This document shows positions 21,450 to 29,761 of a DNA stretch of 32,852 nt, one piece after another. The DNA is from a virus. The number at the start of each line of letters is the position of its first letter. Within the stretch, counting starts at the first letter, position 1. A program made the position numbers and the translations under genes. The notes below the pieces were generated by a model. That model saw nothing but the letters and a program-made list of their open reading frames with translations, did not search any database and was not told the DNA's origin. The DNA is taken from positions 1-32,852 of IMG/VR virus record IMGVR_UViG_3300044638_002232; one strand, given 5' to 3'.

Positions 21450-23185
21450 TGGCGGATATAAATATAAAAGCACAGATACAGGTAGATACCGGAGATAGCG
21501 CGAAGAAGGTAGAAGGCGTACAGAACGCGGTTAAAAATACCGGAGCCGGAGTAAAGGACGCTGGGGCGCAATTCGGTAAACTAAAAGGAGAGCTAGGCGC
21601 TCTATCTCCGGCGTTAGGTCAAGCCTCGCAGGGAGTAGGAGCGTTAACGCAGGCTTTTAATATCCTAAAGGCTAACCCTATTATAGGAGTCTTCGCTCTT
21701 ATAGCCGGGTTAGTTGTAGCGTTATTTCAGAAGTTTAAACAAATGGAAGGCGTTGCCGACTCTCTAGGTAAAGCCTTCGGTACTCTTAGCGGAGTATTTA
21801 ATACGTTTATAAACGGTATACTAACGCCTCTTATTGACGGCTTTACCTGGCTTATAGAAAACGTTACCGGCGGTTTAATTAGTGTCCTATCCGCTCTAGG
21901 AGTAACTACGGAACAGACGGCGCAACGCTTCGGAGAGATTACCGAAGCACTAGACGATTTAGAAGACGCGCAGAAAAATTCGGCTATAGCTACGGCGGAG
22001 GCTAACCGTAAACTACAAGAAGCTAGGGAGATCGCGGCGGACGCTAACGTACCTATAAAGCAAAGGATCGCGGCGCTTAAAGAAGCGGCTCGTATCGAGA
22101 AGGAAGAGAGCGATAAAGTTATAGCGATAAATCAAACTAAGGCTAGGCTCCTTCTAGAGTCTATGGCTATCGAGTTAGGAGCTAGGGCGGACGTTATTAA
22201 ATCTATTCGAGAGGGTTCTATAGAGTCGTTAAAGGCGGCTCGTTTAGAATTAATGAATATGAAGAACGTCGATAAAGAGAAGTTATCTCAAATCGACGCT
22301 ATGATTATCGCGGCGGAAGACGCTGCGGCTCAGAGCGCTAAGATCGCTAAGAAAACTCAGGGGCAGATTACTTCGATCGAGAAAGAGGAGAGCGATAAGA
22401 GAGAGGCAATAAGGAAAGCTAACGAAGAGAAGAGAAAGAAAGCTCACGAGGATGAACTTGCTAGAATAAAGAAAGAACGTGACGCGTATTTAGATAGAAT
22501 TATCGCCGGTAGGCTAGGAGAAGAAGAACAGACGGCTATAGATAACCGTCGTAAAGAATCTATAAAAACTATAGAGCCGGTCGTTAAAGGATCTATGGAG
22601 GCTAACCTGCAAGCGATCGGAGCCGTATCTAACGCTAATACGGAAGCTGCTTTAAAGAAGAAAAAACTAGATGACGAAGAAGCGGCTAACGTAGCGATGC
22701 GCGAACAATCTAAGCGCGACGCTCTTAAAGGTACCGGAGAAGCTTTAAACGCCGTAGGAGAAATAGTAGGAAAGCAAACGGTAGCCGGTAAAGCTTTAGG
22801 TACCGCTACGGCTTTAATTAATACTTTCTTAGGTATTACGGAGATCTGGAGAAATAAAACCGTAATACCGGAGCCTTTCGGTACGATCGCTAAAGTAGCG
22901 GCTACCGTTACGGCTGCGGCTTCCGGCTTCGCGGCGGTACGAGGTATAATGCGTACTAACGTACCCGGAGGCGGAGGAGGGGGAGGTCAGTCTATACCTT
23001 CGGTATCTTCGGCTACGCCTCCCGTACAGCCGCAGGCGCTAGGTATGCAGTTAAATTCCGCTAGTATTCAAGGTATCGGGAACGCCGCAGCCGGAGGAGT
23101 TAATAGGGCTTTCGTACTAGATACGGATATAAACGATAGTCAAGAAAGACAAGCTAGGCTACAGAGAGCCGCTAGGTTAGGATAA
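21449..23185 (+). CDS. Tail tape measure protein (578 aa)
   Basis: Classic features: Gln/Ala/Gly-rich N-terminus, hydrophobic segment at about residues 72-92 (NPIIGVFALIAGLVVALFQK), long coiled-coil stretch at about 165-440 rich in Ala, Glu and Lys, a second hydrophobic region (about 475-510), and a GGGGGGG hinge near 520 before a low-complexity end. It sets tail length; 578 residues imply a fairly short siphovirus tail. No muralytic domain seen. It lies between the tail genes and the prohead protease, which is unusual (see findings). Confidence 0.85.
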   Translation: MADINIKAQIQVDTGDSAKKVEGVQNAVKNTGAGVKDAGAQFGKLKGELGALSPALGQASQGVGALTQAFNILKANPIIGVFALIAGLVVALFQKFKQMEGVADSLGKAFGTLSGVFNTFINGILTPLIDGFTWLIENVTGGLISVLSALGVTTEQTAQRFGEITEALDDLEDAQKNSAIATAEANRKLQEAREIAADANVPIKQRIAALKEAARIEKEESDKVIAINQTKARLLLESMAIELGARADVIKSIREGSIESLKAARLELMNMKNVDKEKLSQIDAMIIAAEDAAAQSAKIAKKTQGQITSIEKEESDKREAIRKANEEKRKKAHEDELARIKKERDAYLDRIIAGRLGEEEQTAIDNRRKESIKTIEPVVKGSMEANLQAIGAVSNANTEAALKKKKLDDEEAANVAMREQSKRDALKGTGEALNAVGEIVGKQTVAGKALGTATALINTFLGITEIWRNKTVIPEPFGTIAKVAATVTAAASGFAAVRGIMRTNVPGGGGGGGQSIPSVSSATPPVQPQALGMQLNSASIQGIGNAAAGGVNRAFVLDTDINDSQERQARLQRAARLG

Positions 23186-23204
23186 TAAATAAAAAATATA
23201 TAAA

Positions 23205-24233
23205 ATGAAAAAATTACCGATTTACGAAATGCTAATCGACGAAAACGTAGATAGCGATATGCAAGTAGACTTTATCGCCTTAGTGGACAAGCCTGCGATT
23301 AAAAAAGACTTCCTAAAATTTAGCGAAGACTTTATAGAGCCTTCTAAAGGAGAGAGGGAAACCGAATTTATACCGCGTTGTATATCCTACGTAGTTAACG
23401 AAGGAAAGGATAACGAGCAAGCGGTAGCTATCTGCTACTCTATCTGGGAGCAACACTTCGCCGAAGAGTCCTATAACGATTATCCGGACTCCGTTAAGAA
23501 TAACGCTAAGGCGGCGTTAAAATACGCTGAAGAAAACGGATGGGGTTCTTGCGGTACTCCCGTCGGGAAAGCTAGAGCTAACCAATTGGCGAACGGCGAG
23601 AAGATCAGTATAGAAACTATAAAGCGTATGTACTCGTACCTATCTAGGCACGAAGTAGATTTAGAAAATAGTAAGGGATACGGCGATGGCTGCGGTAAAC
23701 TCATGTACGATTCCTGGGGCGGGAAGTCCGCTCTATCTTGGGCGGAGAGTAAGATAAAAAGCGTAGAGCGTAAAGCCTTCGCAATTCAAGACGAAGAGCG
23801 TAGGATTATATCTGGTCCTCTAATGGTCGCAAATCAAAAAATATACCGTAACGATCCGGAGCTAGGAGAATATGAGGTATACTTTTCTCCCGAAACGATT
23901 ACTAAGATTGCGATTAAATTAGCTAAGAAGGGATTTCACAACAACGTAAATTTGATGCATAACTCCGATATGCAGGTACCCGGAGTAACGTTATTCGAGA
24001 TATTTCAATCCGATAAGAGTAGAGGTATAATGCCTATTAAAGGCTTCGAAGATCTAGCAGACGGTAGTCTTTTCGGATCTATGTACGTCGAAAACGACGT
24101 AGCTTGGAAGTACGTTAAAGACAATTTAATTAAAGGTTTCTCCGTCGAGGGTAATTTCGGTATGAAGAAAAAAGATAAATACGATGAAATCTTTGAAAAA
24201 ATAGTTGATATCTTAAATGAAACAAACTTTTAA
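23205..24233 (+). CDS. Prohead protease (XkdF-like) with inserted domains
   Basis: 342 residues. The protease fold is split: residues 18-38 (SDMQVDFIALVDKPAIKKDF) and 190-end (RRIISGPLMVAN, likely His252 in LMHNSDM and Ser313 in KGFSVEGNF). Between them, residues about 50-190 hold two inserted modules: EFIPRCISYVVN with VAICYSIWEQ, and DSVKNNAKAALKYAEENGWG with KARANQLANGEKISIETIKR and GYGDGCGKLMYDSWGGKSAL. I recall the second as a recurrent stand-alone module in phage head proteins. It would cleave the scaffold and capsid. A-rich leader upstream. Confidence 0.8.
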   Translation: MKKLPIYEMLIDENVDSDMQVDFIALVDKPAIKKDFLKFSEDFIEPSKGERETEFIPRCISYVVNEGKDNEQAVAICYSIWEQHFAEESYNDYPDSVKNNAKAALKYAEENGWGSCGTPVGKARANQLANGEKISIETIKRMYSYLSRHEVDLENSKGYGDGCGKLMYDSWGGKSALSWAESKIKSVERKAFAIQDEERRIISGPLMVANQKIYRNDPELGEYEVYFSPETITKIAIKLAKKGFHNNVNLMHNSDMQVPGVTLFEIFQSDKSRGIMPIKGFEDLADGSLFGSMYVENDVAWKYVKDNLIKGFSVEGNFGMKKKDKYDEIFEKIVDILNETNF

Positions 24234-24244
24234 AAACTACCACT

Positions 24245-24257
24245 TAACTTAAAATAT
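24245..24257 (+). promoter_or_regulatory. Conserved leader element TAACTTAAAATAT, copy 1
   Basis: The 13-mer lies 7 bases before the ATG of the scaffold candidate. An identical copy lies 6 bases before the ATG at 26061. Both replace a Shine-Dalgarno site, as expected for a Bacteroidota host where A/T-rich leaders help translation. Its role is inferred from position and repetition. Confidence 0.45.
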
Positions 24258-24264
24258 TCTTATT

Positions 24265-24831
24265 ATGTCGACTAGAGAAGCAATCGAAACAATAAAGTCT
24301 ATGCTATTCGGTAGCATGGTTCCGCCTCAACCCGTTATCCCGGCTTCCGGAGAAATGGCTCCTAATCTTGCGCCTAAGTCCGGTGTAGAGTCAAAGTTTG
24401 AAGACTATAAACTTAAATCTGGTGCCGTAGTTTCTATCGATAAGCTCGACGTAGGCGGATCTGTAACTCTCGACGGCGCTCCGGCTCCGGACGGAATGCA
24501 CGAACTCGAAAACGGGAAAGTAATTATGGTAAGCGGCGGACTTATTACCGAAGTAAAGGAAGCTAACGGAGCGGCTCCGGTAGTAGAGGTAGAAGTAGAA
24601 GCGATGAAGAAACTCCCCGGTATGTTTAGCGCTATCGAAAACGGAGTTAACGATCTTAAAAAAGTAGTAGAAGATCAGGCTAGGACTATCGCCGTACAGC
24701 AGGAGTCTTTAAAGCAAATGTTTTCTCTCGTAGAAAAGATCGCTAATAATAGTATCGAAGCTCCGAAAGAGCAATCTAAAACATTTGAAGAGATGACTCC
24801 TCTCGAGAAGTTTCGCGCACAAAAAGGATAA
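24265..24831 (+). CDS. Probable scaffold / capsid assembly protein (188 aa)
   Basis: Residues about 45-100 form a small beta domain (YKLKSGAVVSIDKLDVGGSV, then VIMVSGGLITEVKEA). Residues 110-165 are a coiled coil (NDLKKVVEDQARTIAVQQES) and the end is acidic and basic mixed. It lies between protease and capsid genes, the usual place for a scaffold. It ends 5 bases before the small head gene. Function inferred from order and helical content. Confidence 0.65.
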   Translation: MSTREAIETIKSMLFGSMVPPQPVIPASGEMAPNLAPKSGVESKFEDYKLKSGAVVSIDKLDVGGSVTLDGAPAPDGMHELENGKVIMVSGGLITEVKEANGAAPVVEVEVEAMKKLPGMFSAIENGVNDLKKVVEDQARTIAVQQESLKQMFSLVEKIANNSIEAPKEQSKTFEEMTPLEKFRAQKG

Positions 24832-24836
24832 ATAAA

Positions 24837-25010
24837 ATGGCTTTAAAAATAAAAGACGGCGTAGAAATCTGGGCGTATGGTCCGCGATCTAATCCGTTTA
24901 CTAACGAATCAAATCTAACTCAAGATCAACTAGAGCACCTTAAAAGTAGGTTTCCGGACGATATCGAGGAAGAGAAAGAGGTTAAAATTTCAAAATCTAA
25001 AAACAAATAA
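24837..25010 (+). CDS. Small protein before the capsid gene (57 aa)
   Basis: ATG 24837, stop 25008-25010. The N-terminus GVEIWAYGPRSNPFTNESNL is followed by LTQDQLEHLKSRFPDDIEEE and a lysine-rich tail. I recall similar short proteins directly upstream of the major capsid gene in Bacteroidota phages; possibly a capsid assembly or cement factor. Two bases separate it from the capsid ATG. Confidence 0.6.
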   Translation: MALKIKDGVEIWAYGPRSNPFTNESNLTQDQLEHLKSRFPDDIEEEKEVKISKSKNK

Positions 25011-25012
25011 CA

Positions 25013-26011
25013 ATGGCAATTTCTGCAACAATCGTGGACATCAGAGGCAAAGCCTATGAGCCCATTCTCGAGGAGCTTCTGTTTGAAAACAAAACAGTTG
25101 CTGACAATTTAGTATCGTTCGAAACCGACGTTAAGAACGAAACTATCTTTACCGAAAATACTAACATTGTAAGCTTGCAAGCTTACGCCTCCGGCGCTCC
25201 AACTTCGGCTGGTACATTTACTCTCGTTGATACCGCAGTAACTCCTACTAAGGTAATGTTTTATCAAGAGTTTGATCCTAACGTACTCCGTCCTTCTCGC
25301 TTTAAGAGGTCAATGAAGCCCGGCGCTTGGGAAATTATGAGCACAGAGTTCGAGCGTACCGTTATGGCAGCTTACGGTAAAGAGGTATCTCTCGACGCGG
25401 AAACAAAGTGGTGGACCGGTATTACTTCCGCTACTAAGACAGCTATCGCCGCGCTTACCGCCGGTACCGCTAATAACCAAGTTGGAGCCGCCGAGCAAAC
25501 ATGGGCAGCAGCTCAAACGGCTACTCAGTTCGACGGAGTAGTAGCTAAGATGATTTATAACAACGCCGCACTTGGTTTACGCGTTAAGGTTGCAGGAACT
25601 ACAATCGATGCAGGAGATATCGCAGTTGAGTACGGAAAGGTTTACGCCGCTATCCCTGCGGTAGTTTTAGCTCAAACCGAAAAGCCGTATTTCTACGCTC
25701 CTTACTCTCATAAGCAGTTTATTAATATCTTTAACGTTAGCGCTACTTACCGCGATCTTTTCGCAGTAGACATTAAGGCTGATAAGTACTTCTATAACGG
25801 TATCGAAATTAAATTTGTACCGCTTCCAGAGAATTGTATTATAGCCGCTCTTCCTTCTAATCTTATCTGGTGTACCGACCTCGTAGCAGATATTAATAAA
25901 ATGGAGATTAACAAAGTAGCGAACAATAGAGAGGATATGTTTGTAAAGCATATTTTCACTATCGCGGCTCACGTAGCTCGTCAGGCTAACAACGTTCTGT
26001 ATCTCGGGTAA
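25013..26011 (+). CDS. Major capsid protein
   Basis: 332 residues. N-terminus MAISATIVDIRGKAYEPILE, then the patch FYQEFDPNVLRPSRFKRSMK, a Thr/Ala-rich middle, and YFYAPYSHKQFINIFNVSAT near residues 220-240, with VFFxYFYNGIEI-like strands after it. Length and gene order (protease, scaffold candidate, capsid) fit an HK97-fold major capsid protein. The gene relaxes the TG/CA avoidance: bases 25013-25110 are ordinary and later codons use GCA, ACA, CAA and GTT more often, consistent with selection for translation of the most abundant protein. A hairpin follows the stop. Confidence 0.8.
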   Translation: MAISATIVDIRGKAYEPILEELLFENKTVADNLVSFETDVKNETIFTENTNIVSLQAYASGAPTSAGTFTLVDTAVTPTKVMFYQEFDPNVLRPSRFKRSMKPGAWEIMSTEFERTVMAAYGKEVSLDAETKWWTGITSATKTAIAALTAGTANNQVGAAEQTWAAAQTATQFDGVVAKMIYNNAALGLRVKVAGTTIDAGDIAVEYGKVYAAIPAVVLAQTEKPYFYAPYSHKQFINIFNVSATYRDLFAVDIKADKYFYNGIEIKFVPLPENCIIAALPSNLIWCTDLVADINKMEINKVANNREDMFVKHIFTIAAHVARQANNVLYLG

Positions 26012-26019
26012 ATAACAAT

Positions 26020-26041
26020 GGGCGGATGAATTAATCCGCCC
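26020..26041 (+). other. Stem-loop after the capsid gene
   Basis: GGGCGGAT / ATCCGCCC is a perfect 8-pair stem with loop GAATTA, 8 bases after the capsid stop. It has no T-run, so it is probably an mRNA-stabilising or processing hairpin or a partial terminator that sets the ratio of capsid to downstream proteins. Confidence 0.7.
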
Positions 26042-26054
26042 TAACTTAAAATAT
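26042..26054 (+). promoter_or_regulatory. Conserved leader element TAACTTAAAATAT, copy 2
   Basis: Identical to 24245-24257, six bases before the ATG at 26061 and directly after the stem-loop. The pair suggests a shared translation signal for abundant virion proteins. Confidence 0.45.
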
Positions 26055-26060
26055 AATATT

Positions 26061-26573
26061 ATGCCTTGTGCACTAACAACCGGATATAACTTAGACTGCC
26101 GCCTTAATTACGGCGGTGTAAAAGAAATATACGTTATTGAGTTCGAAAACGTAACCTCTTTTACTCAGACCGCAGGACTAGTTACAGCTATTACTAAGGC
26201 TTCTACTAAGACATTTAAAAAGTATAATCTAATAGCGCATACCGGCGAAGGAGATGAAGCTCTAACGGCATCGCGCGAAATGGGTACGCTTAGCAATAAA
26301 CAGACTATTAAATTCCCGATTAACAATATGACTACTGCCGTAAGGAATGAGTTATTCCTACTCGCGCAGAATAGGTTAATATTTGTTATCGTAGATGAGA
26401 ATAGCGTTAATTGGATGTACGGCTCCGATTACGGATTAACGCTTACTACCGCCGCCGCTAAGACGGGTAAGGTACTAGCAGATCGTAACGGGTATGAGTT
26501 GACTTTCGAAGGTGACGAGAAGAATCTCGCATACGAAGTTAATGACGCTACTCTAGCTACTCTTCTTACATAA
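26061..26573 (+). CDS. Virion structural protein, possible tail tube (170 aa)
   Basis: Opens MPCALTTGYNLDCRLNYGGV and continues GGVKEIYVIEFENVTSFTQT, with a central KTFKKYNLIAHTGEGDEA region and an end GYELTFEGDEKNLAYEV. I recall this layout from an abundant uncharacterised virion protein of Bacteroidota phages that ends in a beta hairpin, plausibly the tail tube subunit. It has its own leader and terminator, as expected for high expression. Confidence 0.65.
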   Translation: MPCALTTGYNLDCRLNYGGVKEIYVIEFENVTSFTQTAGLVTAITKASTKTFKKYNLIAHTGEGDEALTASREMGTLSNKQTIKFPINNMTTAVRNELFLLAQNRLIFVIVDENSVNWMYGSDYGLTLTTAAAKTGKVLADRNGYELTFEGDEKNLAYEVNDATLATLLT

Positions 26574-26599
26574 CTTTTCTTCGTAGGCTTATAAATTAG

Positions 26600-26626
26600 G
26601 GGTATCGATATCGGTACCCTTTTTTT
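26600..26626 (+). terminator. Rho-independent terminator
   Basis: GGGTATCG / CGGTACCC pairs over 8 positions (one T-G pair) around a 4-base loop and is followed by seven T. It closes the capsid/structural transcript. Confidence 0.85.
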
Positions 26627-26662
26627 ATTAAACAAAATCGCGTTTTTTGCCACTATAGTATA

Positions 26663-27043
26663 ATGATCGTATATACTATAGGTCAACAGTCCGATACTTT
26701 AGTAACGCTTAACGAATCTACTACGATCGTTAACGCTTACTATCTTTTCGTATTTACTAACGTATCGACTAAGGTAGTATATAAACAGATCGTTAATAGT
26801 ACTAGCGATACGTCTAGTTATCCGGATAGAATAAATATATATAGCTTTAATACTATAACGCTTTTCGCTTCGGCGCAGGCAGGTCAATATAGCTACGAGG
26901 TTTACGAGCAGGCTAGTTCTACTAATACTAATCCTACCGGGTTAAATTTAGTAGAGTGCGGTAAAATGCTTCTAAACCCTGCGACTAATTTAATACAACA
27001 AGGATATGAACCAACGACGACATATAAAGGATACGCCGGTTAA
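26663..27043 (+). CDS. Virion-associated protein (126 aa)
   Basis: Beta-rich N-terminal domain (YLFVFTNVSTKVVYKQIVNS, YSYEVYEQ) followed by a Asn/Pro-rich tail ending NLVECGKMLL and YEPTTTYKGYAG. The repeated Tyr/Thr tail is familiar from proteins encoded before portal genes in Bacteroidota phages. Its last 38 bases overlap the portal gene. Function unknown; head decoration or connector role possible. Confidence 0.6.
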   Translation: MIVYTIGQQSDTLVTLNESTTIVNAYYLFVFTNVSTKVVYKQIVNSTSDTSSYPDRINIYSFNTITLFASAQAGQYSYEVYEQASSTNTNPTGLNLVECGKMLLNPATNLIQQGYEPTTTYKGYAG

Positions 27044-29033
27044 TTTCGAAGGCGATTTAATAGAGGTAAAGTCGCAAGACTTTGCCGATAGTCGTATACC
27101 TTTAATGCAAGAAAAACGAGGCTATGATTATATACCTTTCGGAGATCGAAACGACTACCCGACCTATCTACTTTGGTTATACAATAAATCCGCTAAACAC
27201 AACGCTATCATCAACGGTAAGTGTGTTTACATACTCGGTAATGGCTTAAAGTCCGAAGAGCCAGCCGGGGAAATATTCCTAAAGAAGGCTAACGAATCGC
27301 AATCTTGGGATCAGTTAATGAAATTAGCCTGCCTCGATATAGAGAATTTCGGAGGCGTATATTTTCAAGTTATACCTAAGTTAGCCGGAGGTTATAATTA
27401 CTACCATATCGCTTACGAGCGGATGCGTACTAACGAGTATAATAATACCTTCTACTATAAAAAAGAGTGGAATAATAATATGCTAAAACCGGAAACTAGT
27501 TACCCTAAGTTTCGTCCGGGTATAGCTGAAACCTCTATTTTTTACTATAAGGAGTATCGGTGCGGTAAAGCTCCCTACGCTCTCCCGTCTTGGGTAGCCG
27601 CTTGTAATTGGGTAGAGTCCGATATAGAAGTATCTAGGCATACTTTAACGAACGCTAAAACAGGCTTTAGCTCTTCGAAGTTTATTAACTTTTATAACGG
27701 AGAGCCGGAAGAACAGAAGAAGGCTAAGATACAAGCGCGTCTAGAAAACGCCGCTACCGGAGCCGAAGGTAAAAAGTTGTTAATAGGATTTAATAACGAT
27801 CCGGCTAAGAAGCCTACCGTAGACGATTTAGGCGCTTCGGATCTTACTAAAGAAGATTTCTCCGGAGTAGATAATCTTATAACAAATAACATCTTCTCCG
27901 GGCATAATATTACGCACCCACTCCTATTTGGTATACAGCAAGAGGGGAAGCTCGGTAATGCTAGCGAATTAAAAACGGCGTACGAAATATTTAAAAATAC
28001 GTACGTAACGCATAAGCAGAAGCAGATCGAAGAAATCGTAGGTTATTTTTCTAGCGTAGCCGGGGTAGAGGCGGAGTATAAGATTAAAGACGTAGAGCCG
28101 GTAGGAATCGAATTAGATCCGGTACAGTTTAAGGAGCTTATACCTAAAGAGTGGATACTAGAAAAGCTAGGTATAGATCCTTCGAAGTACGGAATAGAAC
28201 CTACGGCGCAAGTAGTAGGTCAGTCTTTAGGTAACGAGAAGCTAGTACAGTTATCCGGAAGGCAGCAGCAGAATCTAATGAGGATCGTCCGCTTATTTAG
28301 TCAAGGTAAGTTAACGAAGGCTCAGAGCGCGATACAGTTACAGGCTTACGGGTTTACGAACGATCAAATAAATCAGTACCTTGGGTTAGACGATAATCCT
28401 AGTACTAACGACGAAGCTTTTAATTCGGACGAAGAAGACGAGTATATAGCGGATATGTTTCTAGAGTTCGGAGAAGATCGAGCTAACTATACCGTAATTA
28501 AATCAGAAGTATATCTAGGCGATGACGAGGATATGCGTCAAACCTTCGCCGTAGTAGGAGAGTATACGGAGAGAGAGGCTAAGATCCTAGAGTTACTTAA
28601 AAAGCAGCCGGATCTAACTAACGATAAAATAGCCGAGGCTTTAAAATACGAAAAGACTATCGTAAACGATATTATAGAATCTCTTACTAAGTCCGGCGTA
28701 ATACTTCCTTTAACCGAAGGCGGTAAAGTAATCCGTAAGATAACGGAGAGGCTGCCTAAGACTGTTCTACCCGAGATTAAGGTATTATATTCCTACGAGA
28801 AGAGAAGCGACGTAGCTGGCCCCGAGCTGCTTCCTACGTCGCGTCCTTTCTGCCGTCGTATGGTATCTATTTCTAAAACGAGATTATTTACTAGGCAAGA
28901 TATACAAAGACTATCCGAAAGACTAGGATACTCCGTCTTTACTAGAGCCGGCGGTTTTTGGAATAATAACGGAGTAGTAGAGTTTCACTGCCGTCACGCG
29001 TGGATTAAAAACGTAGTTATAAAAAATAAATAG
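27006..29033 (+). CDS. Portal protein with winged-helix and MuF-like C-terminal domains (675 aa)
   Basis: Residues 1-400 look like a phage portal (YIPFGDRNDYPTYLLWLYNK, AIINGKCVYILGNGL, FSGHNITHPLLFGIQQEGKL, SELKTAYEIFKNTYV). Residues about 518-582 form a predicted winged-helix unit (EREAKILELLKKQPDLTNDK, IAEALKYEKTIVNDIIESLT). Residues 595-675 carry a MuF-like signature: GPELLPTSRPFCRRMV, LFTRQDIQRLSER, GFWNNNGVVEFHCRHAW. So portal and head-morphogenesis functions appear fused. Portal genes normally precede the capsid gene; here it follows. The portal call is by recalled patterns; the C-terminal domains are clear as separate units. Confidence 0.75.
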   Translation: MNQRRHIKDTPVNFEGDLIEVKSQDFADSRIPLMQEKRGYDYIPFGDRNDYPTYLLWLYNKSAKHNAIINGKCVYILGNGLKSEEPAGEIFLKKANESQSWDQLMKLACLDIENFGGVYFQVIPKLAGGYNYYHIAYERMRTNEYNNTFYYKKEWNNNMLKPETSYPKFRPGIAETSIFYYKEYRCGKAPYALPSWVAACNWVESDIEVSRHTLTNAKTGFSSSKFINFYNGEPEEQKKAKIQARLENAATGAEGKKLLIGFNNDPAKKPTVDDLGASDLTKEDFSGVDNLITNNIFSGHNITHPLLFGIQQEGKLGNASELKTAYEIFKNTYVTHKQKQIEEIVGYFSSVAGVEAEYKIKDVEPVGIELDPVQFKELIPKEWILEKLGIDPSKYGIEPTAQVVGQSLGNEKLVQLSGRQQQNLMRIVRLFSQGKLTKAQSAIQLQAYGFTNDQINQYLGLDDNPSTNDEAFNSDEEDEYIADMFLEFGEDRANYTVIKSEVYLGDDEDMRQTFAVVGEYTEREAKILELLKKQPDLTNDKIAEALKYEKTIVNDIIESLTKSGVILPLTEGGKVIRKITERLPKTVLPEIKVLYSYEKRSDVAGPELLPTSRPFCRRMVSISKTRLFTRQDIQRLSERLGYSVFTRAGGFWNNNGVVEFHCRHAWIKNVVIKNK

Positions 29034-29633
29034 ATGCCAACAGTTACTTATATAATCCTTCCTAGCGTCGTTAAAGAGCGTATGTCGCTACACGACAACG
29101 TAGACGATAAACTTATATACCCGGAGATTAAAGCCGTACAAGATCTTTATATTATGCCTCTCCTCGGCTCTACGCTCTATAATAAAATTCTATCGGATAT
29201 AGCCGCCGGTACGTTAGCCGGAGATTATAAAGATCTAATGGATAACTACCTAATAATGGCTATCTGTAACTACGTAATGAGCGAACTTCCCGAAGGTTTA
29301 AATTACCAGTTTTGGAATAAAGGAGTATCGCAGAAAACGGTAGATAACGCTACGCAGCCTAGTATGTCCGAAATGTATAGTATCGTAGCTAAGTATAAAT
29401 CGAGAGCGGAGCATTACGTTAACCGCGCTAGAATGTACCTAATAGAGTACGGTAACGAGAAGTTTCCGGAGTACGTAACTTTCGTAGCCGGAGTAGATAC
29501 CGTCTACCCTGATCGTACCTCTTATACGATTCCTATATACTTAGGTAACGAAACAGAAGTACCTCCGGATGATTACTCTTTAAATAAGCGACCTCCGGCA
29601 GGTTATAATAGTAACGATCCATTTTATATATGA
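29034..29633 (+). CDS. Head-tail connector (DUF6712-like, 199 aa)
   Basis: DDKLIYPEIKAVQDLYIMPL, LGSTLYNKILSDIAAGTLAG, ELPEGLNYQFWNKGVSQKTV and RAEHYVNRARMYLIEYG match a family annotated as DUF6712 in Bacteroidota phages, which behaves like the helical head-completion adaptor (gp6-like). The start abuts the portal stop. Its stop overlaps the following short gene. Confidence 0.75.
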   Translation: MPTVTYIILPSVVKERMSLHDNVDDKLIYPEIKAVQDLYIMPLLGSTLYNKILSDIAAGTLAGDYKDLMDNYLIMAICNYVMSELPEGLNYQFWNKGVSQKTVDNATQPSMSEMYSIVAKYKSRAEHYVNRARMYLIEYGNEKFPEYVTFVAGVDTVYPDRTSYTIPIYLGNETEVPPDDYSLNKRPPAGYNSNDPFYI

Positions 29634-29761
29634 GTAAAAACATAAGTAAAAAAAACCTAATAAAACTACGCCTCTTTTTAGCGACACAGGAAAAAAAGAA
29701 TGACACTAAAGGAAATTATATCAAGGTTAGAGGAGTTAGCGCTAAGCCATCGGCAGATTAA
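29630..29761 (+). CDS. Possible small basic protein (43 aa)
   Basis: ATG 29630 overlaps the connector stop (ATGA), stop at 29759-29761. Basic N-terminus (MSKNISKKNLIKLRLFLATQ) and then a frame shared with the start of the next gene for 62 bases. It may be a real short gene or only a leader frame coupling translation to the downstream gene. Confidence 0.4.
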   Translation: MSKNISKKNLIKLRLFLATQEKKNDTKGNYIKVRGVSAKPSAD

